Source of the DNA: UBA5500 sp023622465
GTDB taxonomy: Bacteria > Bacillota > UBA994 > UBA5500
DNA length: 19,155 bases
NCBI GenBank assembly: GCA_023622465.1
Contig: JAMNZE010000071.1
Coordinates: 1 to 19,155, forward strand
Direction: 5' to 3'
Shown here: piece after piece, positions 1 through 7,618 of the stretch
Numbering within the stretch: position 1 is the first letter of the stretch
Layout: the number at the start of each line of letters is the position of its first letter
Translations under genes and position numbers: made by a program
Notes under the pieces: generated by a model
Told to the model about the DNA's origin: nothing
What the model saw: the letters and a program-made list of their open reading frames with translations, nothing else
Databases searched by the model: none

Positions 1-660
1 TTTAAGGCAGGCACCTATCCGGTGATCTTTGCTCCTAGCCAGGTGGGGTATTTGTTGGAACCCTTCTTGGCTTCCCTGAATGGTAAAGCCATTATGCGGG
101 ATATCTCGCCCTGGAAGGATAAGCGGGGTGAACAGCTGCTGGATGAGCGCATCACCCTTGTGGACGACGGCACTCTGCCCCTCTGTGCCTCCAGTGTGCC
201 CTTCGATCGGGAAGGCATTCCCACTCGGCGCAATGTGCTTATTGAGCAGGGGATAATCCGGCAGGAAATTCTTGATCTGGAAAGCAGCGAAGCTTTGGGC
301 CTAGAGTCTACCGGCAACGGCACCCTGTCTGGTCCACAGCCTCACCATGTAATCTTAACCCCGGGTATGGAAAGCGTGAAGAATACAATTAGGAGTATCG
401 AGCGTGGGCTGATCATCTTCGATACCATGGGAGCTTGGGCTGGCAATCCCTATAGCGGCAACGTCAGCGGTACCATTTCCCTGGGCCTGTTGATCGAGAA
501 GGGGGAAGTGGTGGGGCGAGTGAAAGACTGCATGTTCTCCATCAACTCCTTTAAGCACTTTAGGGATCATCTGATTGCCCTTAGCCTGGAGACGAAGGAG
601 GACGGCTTTAGCACTTACCCCTACGTCACCCTAGACGATGTGGTGATTTCAACCCAGTAA
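1..660 (+). CDS. TldD/PmbA-family protein, C-terminal part (5' end outside window)
   Basis: The reading frame is open from base 1 and ends at a TAA at 658-660, so about 219 C-terminal residues are present and the start lies upstream. The pattern is that of the C-terminal domain of TldD/PmbA proteins: an entry strand with YPVIFAP, a segment beginning LLEPFLASLNGKA, a GTLPLCASSVPFDREGIPT stretch, and a late GLLIEKGEVVGRVKD strand. In E. coli, TldD and TldE/PmbA form a heterodimeric metalloprotease that processes peptides such as microcin B17 precursor. The zinc-binding HExxH motif is in the N-terminal half of TldD, which is not in this window, so catalytic TldD and non-catalytic TldE cannot be separated directly. 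The ending looks closer to PmbA/TldE. A partner gene, if present, would lie upstream. Confidence 0.85.
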   Translation, partial: FKAGTYPVIFAPSQVGYLLEPFLASLNGKAIMRDISPWKDKRGEQLLDERITLVDDGTLPLCASSVPFDREGIPTRRNVLIEQGIIRQEILDLESSEALGLESTGNGTLSGPQPHHVILTPGMESVKNTIRSIERGLIIFDTMGAWAGNPYSGNVSGTISLGLLIEKGEVVGRVKDCMFSINSFKHFRDHLIALSLETKEDGFSTYPYVTLDDVVISTQ

Positions 661-670
661 AAACAAAAGG

Positions 671-700
671 GGGCTGTCGCAACTGCTTTTGCGACAGCCC
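671..700 (-). terminator. Perfect 12-bp hairpin terminator between convergent genes
   Basis: GGGCTGTCGCAA (671-682) and TTGCGACAGCCC (689-700) pair perfectly around a 6-base loop. Read on the minus strand, the stem is followed by CCTTTTGTTTTT, a good T-run, so it should terminate the minus-strand sigma operon ending at 713. On the plus strand it follows the PmbA-like stop by 10 bases but has only a weak T stretch, so it may act in both directions with unequal strength. Confidence 0.85.
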
Positions 701-712
701 GTGACTTTCGGG

Positions 713-1537
713 TTATCTATGCTTCGCATCCTGCTCAGCGTAATATTCATTCAAGGTCCGATCGGCCTCGGCCACCCGTTCCACCAAACCTTCCTCATAA
801 ATGTCTTCATAGAGGAAATCTTGTACATTAACCCGAGGCCCGTTCACGTCCGGTTTACCATCTTCTCGCGGCCTGTTTAGGACAAAATCGATGGCGTAGA
901 AACTAATCTTTTCCTTGTCCATGATACGTCTTATGTCCAGCAGGATTTCAGCCGCCCTCTCCACAGTGACTGGCTCATCTTCTATATAAAGCACAATATG
1001 GCCCGCCGTCTTTCCCAGTTCCATTACGTCATAGGCTTTGTCCAGCACCAGTTCCTCTTGCACTACCCCATACTGGGGTCCAAATTCTTTATGCTCGTAG
1101 TAAGGGGCAATTTCCCCATAACTAATATAGCTGCGGTATGGGAAATCATCGCCGTCAAGAATGGTCTCCACAGCCTTCCTATACTCGCCAGTGATACGCT
1201 CTAGGGTATTGAATCTGTCGGCGACCCGATGTTCATAGTCATCGTAGCTAAGTTCTCCCCAGGGGGAGAGGCGAAGGGTAAAGTGGGTATCCACGCTGGT
1301 GGGCGACTTGACGTGCACATAATAGCCTCCCGACTTAAAATCGTAACGGGCCTTCTCCAGTTCCAGATCAAGGTGCGGATAGGTGGCGGCCACATACCTC
1401 TTAGCCGCTCGATTGGCCAGCAGATGGGAGAGGGGGTTACCGACAAGACCGTTGGCAAACCATAGCAGGCCAGCTATGAGGGTAAAGGCCAGCAAGGCGG
1501 CCCCGATTTTCAGCTTTCTTCTAGTTGATATGGACAT
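713..1537 (-). CDS. YfjL-like membrane-anchored protein
   Basis: The 274-residue protein has one N-terminal membrane segment at about residues 9-29 after a short basic stretch (RRKLK). The rest is soluble and probably extracytoplasmic. The segment GNPLSHLLANRAAKRYV, followed by Y-rich strands and KSPTSVDTHF, matches my recollection of the YfjL-like family, found in Bacillus and clostridia with ECF sigma and zinc-finger anti-sigma genes. No catalytic motif is apparent and the molecular function is unknown. The ATG at 1537-1535 has a strong upstream AGGGAGGA with about 8 bases of spacing. The start lies inside the end of the anti-sigma gene (17-base overlap), which implies translational coupling. 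It is the last gene of the operon, immediately before the hairpin at 671-700. A role as sensor or accessory factor of the sigma system is inference from context. Confidence 0.7.
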   Translation of the reverse strand: MSISTRRKLKIGAALLAFTLIAGLLWFANGLVGNPLSHLLANRAAKRYVAATYPHLDLELEKARYDFKSGGYYVHVKSPTSVDTHFTLRLSPWGELSYDDYEHRVADRFNTLERITGEYRKAVETILDGDDFPYRSYISYGEIAPYYEHKEFGPQYGVVQEELVLDKAYDVMELGKTAGHIVLYIEDEPVTVERAAEILLDIRRIMDKEKISFYAIDFVLNRPREDGKPDVNGPRVNVQDFLYEDIYEEGLVERVAEADRTLNEYYAEQDAKHR

Positions 1538-2069
1538 CGGTTTTATCCTCCCTTCTAAAGGCGAAAGCCAGTAGAAATGCTATTAGCGTTCCCAGGGCAC
1601 ACAGACCAGCGTAAAGCAGGCCCCAGAACAGTGGGCTGAGTAGAAGTTCCTGCAAATGCAGGTTGCCGCCGAACAAGTATTTAAGAAAATACCAAACATA
1701 GGCGAAGGGCAGCATAGCCAACGGAACCAAATAGGATTTTTCCTTCAGCCAAACATACCCGAGGGCCCCTACCGTAGGCATGATGATAGAGTTGTAGAAT
1801 ACCAGGCTGCTGTCAGAAAGACCAAATCCGATTAGAGCCCCCAATACTACCATGATACCGGCGGTAAGAACCAACCGCCTCTTTATTTGACCAAGTACCC
1901 TTTTTTCATCCAATGGCTGCTTCTTCAGGTCACCGTCCCCATATACCCGTCGACATTCGGCACATTGCTGTATGTGCTGCAGCACCGCCTGGTGGCTAGC
2001 ACTGCTAGCCACATTATCTTTAACCAGCGGTATCAGGTCCTGGCAAATGGGGCAGGAGATCTCATTCAT
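1521..2069 (-). CDS. Zinc-finger membrane anti-sigma factor (zf-HC2 type)
   Basis: The 182-residue protein has a cytoplasmic N-terminal zinc site: C6-x2-C9, then H32-x3-C36-x2-C39, the H-x3-C-x2-C pattern of ZAS/zf-HC2 anti-sigma factors. About four hydrophobic segments follow, near residues 66-84, 94-109, 113-132 and 147-171. Such proteins bind and inhibit the ECF sigma factor encoded just upstream and release it on an envelope signal. The CPIC pair at the very N-terminus is additional to the canonical motif. The ATG overlaps the sigma stop by 8 bases (ATGAATGA) and is preceded by GAGGAGGGGG, so sigma and anti-sigma are expected to be made together. The inducing signal cannot be read from the sequence. 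Anti-sigma activity is inferred from motif and position. Confidence 0.8.
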   Translation of the reverse strand: MNEISCPICQDLIPLVKDNVASSASHQAVLQHIQQCAECRRVYGDGDLKKQPLDEKRVLGQIKRRLVLTAGIMVVLGALIGFGLSDSSLVFYNSIIMPTVGALGYVWLKEKSYLVPLAMLPFAYVWYFLKYLFGGNLHLQELLLSPLFWGLLYAGLCALGTLIAFLLAFAFRREDKTDVHIN

Positions 2070-2562
2070 AGCTAACCCCCTCCTCGGCTAATGTGTCGCG
2101 AATTCTTTTTTTGGCCCTATGCTCAATCACTCGGGCTGAGCTTTCGGAAATACCATGTTTCTGGGCAATCTCGAAGAAGGAGTACCCCTCGATGCGCATC
2201 AGCACGATATCTTTAGTGCGGGCCGGTTCCTTCTCCAGCAGTTGCCACATTCTTTGTACCAGCTCCCGCCGGATAACCCTATTCTCCAACTCCGATTCAG
2301 AACCCAGATATTGTTCCGCCAGAGCATCCAATGAAACATTAGGCCTTGCTTTCCGCAGGTGTTCATACCATTTATGCCGGGCAATAGAGAAGAGCCAGGT
2401 TTTAATATCCGAATCTCCTCTAAAGCGGGGCAAGGAGCTGATGGCACTAACGAAGGTATCGGAAAGTAGGTCCTCAGAAAGGAGGGAATCATGGGTTAAA
2501 CTTAGGAGATAGGCATACACGTCGTGCTTATATTCTTCGTATATACGTTTTATAACCAGCAC
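2062..2562 (-). CDS. ECF-type RNA polymerase sigma factor
   Basis: This is a sigma-70 factor with only regions 2 and 4. Region 2 covers roughly the first 75 residues (SEDLLSDTFVSAISSLPRF, then a WLFSIARHKWYEHLRK DNA-melting/-10 helix). Region 4 is at the C-terminus, with a helix-turn-helix around YSFFEIAQKHGISESSARV. The frame is open to an ATG at 2577, but the bases after that ATG are themselves the Shine-Dalgarno (AAAGGAGGGG), and nothing useful lies upstream of it. I therefore place the start at the GTG 2562-2560, giving 166 residues. The SD-to-GTG spacing is short at about 4 bases, so the start is not certain. The gene leads an overlapping operon with a zinc-finger anti-sigma factor and a YfjL-like protein. 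ECF factors usually drive their own promoter. Confidence 0.88.
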   Translation of the reverse strand: MLVIKRIYEEYKHDVYAYLLSLTHDSLLSEDLLSDTFVSAISSLPRFRGDSDIKTWLFSIARHKWYEHLRKARPNVSLDALAEQYLGSESELENRVIRRELVQRMWQLLEKEPARTKDIVLMRIEGYSFFEIAQKHGISESSARVIEHRAKKRIRDTLAEEGVSYE

Positions 2563-2585
2563 AACCCCTCCTTTCATTGTATTAG

Positions 2586-2610
2586 TGACATTTAAGCGCC
2601 TTTTGTTACA
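2586..2610 (-). promoter_or_regulatory. Possible ECF-type autoregulatory promoter
   Basis: On the minus strand TGTAAC (2610-2605) is followed by TGTCA (2590-2586), resembling the AAC-type -35 and GTC-type -10 elements of ECF promoters. The 14-base gap between AAC and TGTC is a little shorter than usual. Transcription would begin about 10-15 bases before the GTG start. Autoregulation is typical of ECF operons, but this site is a visual match only. Confidence 0.3.
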
Positions 2611-2625
2611 CCTAATAATTAAAAA

Positions 2626-2681
2626 GCCGAAGGAGCTATGAAGGCACCGTCCATGTTACCGGTGCGCTATACTCCTTCGGC
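2626..2681 (-). terminator. Long nested hairpin terminator after the UPF0182 gene
   Basis: GCCGAAGGAG (2626-2635) pairs perfectly with CTCCTTCGGC (2672-2681). Between them lies a second stem, GCACCG (2644-2649) with CGGTGC (2660-2665). On the minus strand the outer stem runs straight into TTTTT, so it is a convincing rho-independent terminator for the upstream gene at 2709-5441. It separates that gene from the sigma operon. The 36-base interior containing its own stem is longer than a normal terminator loop. Confidence 0.8.
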
Positions 2682-2708
2682 ATAGATAAGGTAACGTACC
2701 ACTACCTG

Positions 2709-5441
2709 CTAGGGTGTCTGCAATAGCTCTTGCAACTTTTGAATTAATTTTTCCAGCTGCTCTTGCTGCCGGCCATATTCGGCCCAATTGCCGCCTTGTT
2801 GAGCCTGTTTGGCTGCCTGCAGGGTCCGCTGCAATTGATCGGCCAAGGACTGTAAACTGGCATCATCGTTAGTAGAAGGGGCATCTCCCGGTGGTAGGAG
2901 CCCCGGGTTGCTGCCCACAATGGCCGCCAAAGCTTCCTGCAGAGTGGGGCGCATAGCAATGCTATCATGGGTGGCCACAATAACTCGTTTCAGTTCGGGC
3001 AGGTCGTTGCCCGCCGCTAGAATATAGACCGGTTCCACATAAAGTACCGTATCGCCAACGGGTATGACCAGCAGGTTGCCGCGCACCACGTTGGAACCAT
3101 CAGCCCGACTCCAGAGGGTCAAATTGGCCGAGATGTCCGTATCCTGGTCGATGCGGGCATCAATCTGCCGCGGGCCTTGCACAACCGTATCCTTGGGGAA
3201 ATGATAGAGGTAAACTTGGCCGTAGTTATCGCCATCGCTGCGGGCAGCTAACCAGGCAATCATGTTGTGCTTTTCGTTGCCCGCCGAGCCGGCAGGGGTT
3301 ATCGGTAAGATTAACACAAACTCCTCTGGAGATGCGGTTTGGCCGGGTAGTTTCATGACCGTATAATAAGGAGACATGGGCCGCACGTCTTCGCCAAATT
3401 TCTCTAGCGCCACACTCCAGCGATCTTCCTGGTTATAGAAGAGGCTGGGGTGCTTTATATGATAGGTGCAAAGCACCTGGGCCTGTATTTCCAGTAGAGA
3501 CTCGGGATAGCGTAAATGGGCGCGGAGACTAGCCGGCATTTCCGCTATCGGTTGTAACAAATCGGGGAAGACCTTACTTATAGTTGCCGCCACTGGGTCT
3601 TCCTCATCGATTAAATAGAAGTTGACCGTGCCATCATAGGCATCGATAGTAACCTTAACCGAATTGCGGATGTAATTGACACCGTCGGGTCCTAACGGCT
3701 GTGAATAGGGGAAGTAGGTGGACACGGTATAGGCATCAATTATCCAGTAAATGCGGCCATCGGCGATAACCGCATAGGGATCACCTTCGTATCGGAAGAA
3801 GGGAGCAAGAGCCTGCACCCGCTCCATGATGTTACGGTTATAAAGAATGCGACTGTTAGACTCGATGCTATCGGCCAAGAACAGCTTGCTGGTGCGAAAG
3901 CGCAGACTGAACATCAGTTTATTGAAGAAGGTGAGGGGCACACCCTGCTGACCTTCATAAATAGTTGTGGCATTAAGCTCGCTACCCTGGGGATAATCGA
4001 ACTCTTCCGTCCGGGTGTTAACGATGGCGTAGGAATCGGTTAGTTCGCCGAAATAGATGCGGGGCTGTTCCAATTGGAGTTCGAGATGTTGGGTTCGCGG
4101 TGGAATATCCCCTACCAAGAAAATTGGTTGTCCCTGCTCAGTTACTCGGGTTACCGGCGAAACAACCGCCCCATAACCGTGAGTATAAACCAAATGCTCG
4201 TTCAACCAGGTGCGCATATCAGAGGGCATGCTTTCTAACGTAAGTTCCCGTGCACCCAGCATCACCTGTTGAAGCTTACCATCAATTAAATAACGGTCAA
4301 TGTCGATATCGTGAAATCGGTAATAGGGCCGAATACCCTGTAGCTGAGCATAGGTCTGATTAAGCAAGCGCCAATCCAGGAGGCGAATATTTTCCACCGT
4401 GGCCTGGTGTTCCTGCAAAGTCTCTGTGCTCAGAGGAGCCGGTGCCGGTAAGTCTTGCTCCACGATCGTATCTAGGTCAAAGCCGATGCGAGTATAATCG
4501 ATGTTGTGCTGAATATAGGGTGTTTCTCGCTCCAGTTGGTTAGGCTCAACGATGAATCGCTCCACAGTTAACGGATAAATAGCAGCGGCCGCAACGGCCA
4601 CTACCAGTAGGGCCGCCGGCAACATGATAGTGAGGCGTCGCCGCTGTAGAGATAGGTTAGCCATCACACCCACGGCCAGCAACAGGGCCAGGCCAATGAT
4701 CAGGCGGAGTATGGGTAAACGGGCAAAGATGTCAGTATAGCTGGCGCCAAAAATGATGGTCCCCGGTGAAAGAACCAACTTATCAATGGCCAGCTTGTTG
4801 CCGTAGGCCCAAACCCCTAATAGAGGGGCCACTAGCACAGAAATATGGGTGAGGGCCGCTCGTCCGGCCACGGTTGCGCGTGTTAGCAAGCCCGCCATTC
4901 CATAGGTAGCTAGGGCAAAGGTCAACAGTGTTAGCAGCAAGAAAAAAGTAGCGAAATAGGCCTCTGTGAGGAAGGGCAGTTGAAACACATAGTAGGAGAC
5001 ATCGTGACCAAAAAGGGGATCGGCCAGATCAAAACTGGTGGGATTTAAGAACATTTCCCATTGCATCCAACGGTCACTAAAGCTGCTGGCCTGGGAAAGA
5101 GCCACCACTGTGGCCAGAGCCACCTGTAGCCAAGTAATAAAGCGGCTCTGTAATAACGTATGTAACCATTCTAAGAAACGGTTGCCATGGATGTTTTCCG
5201 TTTCTCTCACGATAGTGCGAGCCAAGAAATTGCGGCGCACTAGCAGCAGGTTAATATAAACTAGCAAAAAGACTAGTAGGGCTGCCACGCCAGCGAGAGT
5301 CAAGCGAGAAGTCAGCCCCCTCCAAAATACGCTGCCATACCCCACATCGGTAAACCACAGCCAATCGGTATAAAAATCAGCCGTGGTAGCTAATAGGACG
5401 AGCAGGATGAGGGGAAGAAGTAACCAGAGCCAGCGACGCAC
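2709..5441 (-). CDS. UPF0182 family multi-pass membrane protein
   Basis: The 910-residue protein begins MRRWLWLLLP and has about seven hydrophobic segments in the first 300 residues. The characteristic DFYTDWLWF follows the first segment. A large extracytoplasmic-type region comes next, with signatures such as YTHGYGAVVSPVTRV, PRIYFGE and FVLILPITPAG. The glutamine-rich, probably coiled-coil tail contains LADQLQRTLQAAKQAQQ. This architecture and length are those of UPF0182, a family widespread in Bacillota, Actinobacteria and cyanobacteria with no established biochemical role. The frame extends upstream to a TTG at 5516, but GGAGGTG at 5454-5448 sits 6 bases before the GTG at 5441-5439. That GTG also puts the hydrophobic helix at the N-terminus as expected for the family, so it is the chosen start. 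The gene is transcribed alone and ends at the nested hairpin terminator. Confidence 0.9.
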   Translation of the reverse strand: MRRWLWLLLPLILLVLLATTADFYTDWLWFTDVGYGSVFWRGLTSRLTLAGVAALLVFLLVYINLLLVRRNFLARTIVRETENIHGNRFLEWLHTLLQSRFITWLQVALATVVALSQASSFSDRWMQWEMFLNPTSFDLADPLFGHDVSYYVFQLPFLTEAYFATFFLLLTLLTFALATYGMAGLLTRATVAGRAALTHISVLVAPLLGVWAYGNKLAIDKLVLSPGTIIFGASYTDIFARLPILRLIIGLALLLAVGVMANLSLQRRRLTIMLPAALLVVAVAAAAIYPLTVERFIVEPNQLERETPYIQHNIDYTRIGFDLDTIVEQDLPAPAPLSTETLQEHQATVENIRLLDWRLLNQTYAQLQGIRPYYRFHDIDIDRYLIDGKLQQVMLGARELTLESMPSDMRTWLNEHLVYTHGYGAVVSPVTRVTEQGQPIFLVGDIPPRTQHLELQLEQPRIYFGELTDSYAIVNTRTEEFDYPQGSELNATTIYEGQQGVPLTFFNKLMFSLRFRTSKLFLADSIESNSRILYNRNIMERVQALAPFFRYEGDPYAVIADGRIYWIIDAYTVSTYFPYSQPLGPDGVNYIRNSVKVTIDAYDGTVNFYLIDEEDPVAATISKVFPDLLQPIAEMPASLRAHLRYPESLLEIQAQVLCTYHIKHPSLFYNQEDRWSVALEKFGEDVRPMSPYYTVMKLPGQTASPEEFVLILPITPAGSAGNEKHNMIAWLAARSDGDNYGQVYLYHFPKDTVVQGPRQIDARIDQDTDISANLTLWSRADGSNVVRGNLLVIPVGDTVLYVEPVYILAAGNDLPELKRVIVATHDSIAMRPTLQEALAAIVGSNPGLLPPGDAPSTNDDASLQSLADQLQRTLQAAKQAQQGGNWAEYGRQQEQLEKLIQKLQELLQTP

Positions 5442-5673
5442 ATAGAACACCTCCAATGTTGAGAAGAAAAGCTGCCTTATTAATCCCTTACGTAAGTAGT
5501 TTAGCAGAAGTTTCAAGGCTTTGCCCGCTAATAGATAGTCAGCGTTGGGCAGTCGCCAGTTGGGAAGGCTAATAAGTAATAGTAAGCTACAGCCGCGGGG
5601 GCGGCAGGGATATGGGCCTGATAAAGCGAAATGTTACTGACAACGATTATCCTAAAGGCGAGTGTGAAGTTAT
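5442..5673. other. Divergent intergenic region, promoters not resolved
   Basis: This gap separates the minus-strand UPF0182 gene from the plus-strand phosphatase cassette, so it should contain both promoters. I see AT-rich stretches near 5565-5590 and 5625-5660 and a GC-rich patch near 5594-5610. I could not find a -35/-10 pair with good spacing on either strand, and saw no hairpin with a T-run. Confidence 0.4.
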
Positions 5674-6375
5674 ATGGAAGTCAAATTAGCCATGGCTAAA
5701 GTACATAAGTATGCCGTGTCCGAAAGCGGCGACACCTTTGAGATTACCGAGCGGCCGAAGGGAGGACTGTCGCTTATTCTGGCCGATGGTCAGGGAAGCG
5801 GACGTTCGGCCAAACAAAACAGCAATCTGGTGGTTGCAAAAGCGGTGGCTATGATTGGCGAAGGGGCACGGGATGGGGCGGTAGCTCGCGCTGTCCACGA
5901 TATGTTGTTTGCCGCCCGTGATGGTAAAATCTCGGCGGAACTATTGATTGTTTCAGCCGATACCGCCAGCAATACGCTGGTTATTTCCCGCAATACGGCT
6001 TGTCCGGTACTGGTTTATCGCAACGCTAAGGCGGTTAGTTTGCCTGGGGAGGCGGGCCCCATCGGTGTGCGAGCCAGCACCAAGCCGCTAATCGATGTTT
6101 TACCCCTAGAGCCGGTGACTACTATCCTCGGCTTTTCCGATGGTATTTGGCATGCCGGCCGCACATACGGCCAACAATGGACAACCGAGGAGTTAGCCCA
6201 ATTGGTAGATAACCATATATATGACCCGGTCAAATTGGTGGAGATCGTATTGGCCGGCTCCATGACCCGTGATCAAGGGCGGCCGCGAGACGATATGACA
6301 GTTTTTGCCGTGACGGTGGTGGCTCGCAGCCAAGACAACAAGACCAGGAGGATGACCGCAAGTTTCCCCATTTGA
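5674..6375 (+). CDS. SpoIIE/PP2C-type serine phosphatase domain protein
   Basis: The 233-residue protein consists of a single SpoIIE-like PPM phosphatase domain. The metal-binding landmarks are visible: D38-G39 in LADGQGSG, D156-G157 in GFSDGIWHAG, and D206-D207 in RDDMTVFAV. The protein has no membrane segment and no sensor domain, unlike full-length SpoIIE (about 800 residues with ten membrane helices), so it should not be called spoIIE. Proteins of this size with the opening 'KVHKYAVSESGDT' are, as I recall, common in Peptococcaceae and often labelled stage II sporulation E family. The ATG at 5674 has a moderate upstream AAGGCGAG. An internal ATG at 5692 is possible but has a weaker signal. 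A P-loop NTPase and an HD hydrolase follow, suggesting a joint signalling role. The substrate is unknown. Confidence 0.82.
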   Translation: MEVKLAMAKVHKYAVSESGDTFEITERPKGGLSLILADGQGSGRSAKQNSNLVVAKAVAMIGEGARDGAVARAVHDMLFAARDGKISAELLIVSADTASNTLVISRNTACPVLVYRNAKAVSLPGEAGPIGVRASTKPLIDVLPLEPVTTILGFSDGIWHAGRTYGQQWTTEELAQLVDNHIYDPVKLVEIVLAGSMTRDQGRPRDDMTVFAVTVVARSQDNKTRRMTASFPI

Positions 6376-6401
6376 ATTAGGTAGGAAAGGTAGTTGATTC
6401 T

Positions 6402-6800
6402 ATGCCCGAAGGAGCTAAGGATCTGCTGATAGGTGTAGTGGGTAACTGCGTTTCTGGTAAAACTACTCTAGTAGAGGGGCTAAAACGAGAAGGTTATCAG
6501 GCGGTCAATATACCACAAGAGCATAGTGTCACCCCTCGGTTTTGGCGTAAGTTCAATGTGGATTTTCTAGTAATGTTATCTTGCACCTTGGCCACTGCCC
6601 GAGCTAGACGCCAGATTCCCTGGGGCCAAGTGCGTTTAGATCGTCAGGCCGCAATACTGGCCGATGCTAAAGCTAACTGTGATCTATATTTACCAACCGA
6701 TAACTTCACCATTCCAGAAGTATTAGAACAGGTAATTGAGGCGGTAGAAGCCTGGCGTGGGAGGGAGGAGAAACGTGGGAAAAAGGGTTATCACTCTTGA
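6402..6800 (+). CDS. Small P-loop NTPase, function unknown
   Basis: The 132-residue protein has a clear Walker A motif, GNCVSGKTT at residues 14-22, directly after a hydrophobic strand (DLLIGVVG). The length and an early SGKTT resemble compact nucleotide kinases or GTPase-like folds. I see no convincing Walker B, no GTPase NKxD motif and no nucleoside kinase lid, so the substrate cannot be named. A GGAAAGG lies before the ATG at 6402. The gene begins 26 bases after the phosphatase and its 3' end overlaps the HD-domain gene by 26 bases, so the last two are probably translated together. A regulatory partner of the phosphatase and HD protein is inferred only from this arrangement. Confidence 0.75.
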   Translation: MPEGAKDLLIGVVGNCVSGKTTLVEGLKREGYQAVNIPQEHSVTPRFWRKFNVDFLVMLSCTLATARARRQIPWGQVRLDRQAAILADAKANCDLYLPTDNFTIPEVLEQVIEAVEAWRGREEKRGKKGYHS

Positions 6801-7446
6801 AGATATTAAACAGCATCCTAAGGTGGAAGCATTCATTCGGCAAGGTAATACTCATCTGGGGGCTCTAGGATTCACCGAGCATGGCTTCCGCCACGCCAAC
6901 CTAGTAGCCACCATTGCTCGCCAGATAACCCAGCGGTTAGGCTATGGAGAAAGGCAGGGGGAACTGGCGGCCATTGCCGGCTATTTGCACGATATCGGTA
7001 ATGTGATTAGCCGTCAGCAACACGGGCAAACGGGCGCCATGATCACCATGCAAATTCTGGAGAGTATGGGAATGGAATATGAGGAGATTGCAGCCATTTG
7101 TGCTGCCATAGGGAATCATGAAGAGGAGTATGGCGAGCCGGTAAACCAGGTAGCTGCTGCTCTCATTCTGGCAGATAAGTCGGATGTACACCGTTCACGG
7201 GTGCGCAATACAGATGTGGCCACCTATGACATTCATGATCGGGTTAACTATGCGGCCACCCATTCCTTCCTCCGAGTAGACGAAGAAGCGCGTACGATTA
7301 CCTTGGAAATAACCATCGATTCTGAGGTAAGTTCTATCATGGATTATTTTGAGATCTTTCTAACCCGCATGATAATGTGTCGCCGAGCGGCCACCACGCT
7401 TGACGCCACCTTTTCCATAGTTATCAATGACTCCAAATTGCTCTAG
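6775..7446 (+). CDS. HD-domain phosphohydrolase
   Basis: The 223-residue protein carries an HD metal-dependent phosphohydrolase domain: H40 in FRHANLV, H72-D73 in GYLHDIGN, H115 in IGNHEEE, and D137 in ADKSDVHRSR. HD proteins commonly hydrolyse nucleotides or cyclic nucleotides. No second catalytic or binding domain identifies the substrate. The C-terminal 80 residues form a beta-rich region not assigned to a family. The frame can be opened at a GTG at 6757, but AGGGAGGAG (6762-6770) lies after that codon and 4-5 bases before the GTG at 6775, so 6775 is chosen. It overlaps the preceding P-loop gene by 26 bases. The transcript ends at the hairpin 7458-7481. Confidence 0.85.
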   Translation: MGKRVITLEDIKQHPKVEAFIRQGNTHLGALGFTEHGFRHANLVATIARQITQRLGYGERQGELAAIAGYLHDIGNVISRQQHGQTGAMITMQILESMGMEYEEIAAICAAIGNHEEEYGEPVNQVAAALILADKSDVHRSRVRNTDVATYDIHDRVNYAATHSFLRVDEEARTITLEITIDSEVSSIMDYFEIFLTRMIMCRRAATTLDATFSIVINDSKLL

Positions 7447-7457
7447 AAAAGGAAAAG

Positions 7458-7481
7458 GGGCCTTCGCATCAGCGAAGGCCC
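7458..7481. terminator. Bidirectional hairpin terminator
   Basis: GGGCCTTCGC (7458-7467) and GCGAAGGCCC (7472-7481) form a perfect 10-bp stem with loop ATCA. On the minus strand CCTTTTCCTTTT follows, a strong terminator for the small unit starting at 7585. On the plus strand TAATTTAA follows, which is weaker but positioned 11 bases after the HD-gene stop. Confidence 0.85.
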
Positions 7482-7492
7482 TAATTTAACCA

Positions 7493-7585
7493 CTACTTCT
7501 GAGAGCTACGGTCGAAAAGGCGACCACTTTCGGCAAATAGTAAGAGCGGTAGGCCGAAACCGAGAAGTGCAATGAGGAACTTCAT
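7493..7585 (-). CDS. Small hydrophobic protein of 30 residues (too short for standard gene calling)
   Basis: The ORF reads MKFLIALLGFGLPLLLFAES and ends GRLFDRSSQK. It is one hydrophobic helix of about 17 residues followed by a short charged tail, resembling a single-pass small membrane protein or a signal-peptide-like peptide. I do not recognise a family. Several features around it support a real gene. GAGGTGA lies about 6 bases before the ATG at 7585-7583. A consensus-like sigma-A promoter (TTGACC, 18 bases, TATAAT) lies about 30 bases further upstream. The ORF stops 12 bases before a hairpin with a T-run on the same strand. Its neighbours point the other way, so it is a monocistronic unit. 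Possible roles include a membrane regulator or a type I toxin-like peptide. No antitoxin RNA is evident and the function is not assigned. Confidence 0.6.
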   Translation of the reverse strand: MKFLIALLGFGLPLLLFAESGRLFDRSSQK

Positions 7586-7618
7586 CTATTGCTCACCTCA
7601 CATTGTTTGCTTAATTCG

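Noticed and set aside
5674..6375. Full SpoIIE sporulation phosphatase
   Set aside because: Only the phosphatase domain is present, without the ten-helix membrane part, and the length is 233 residues, so a specific spoIIE call is not justified.
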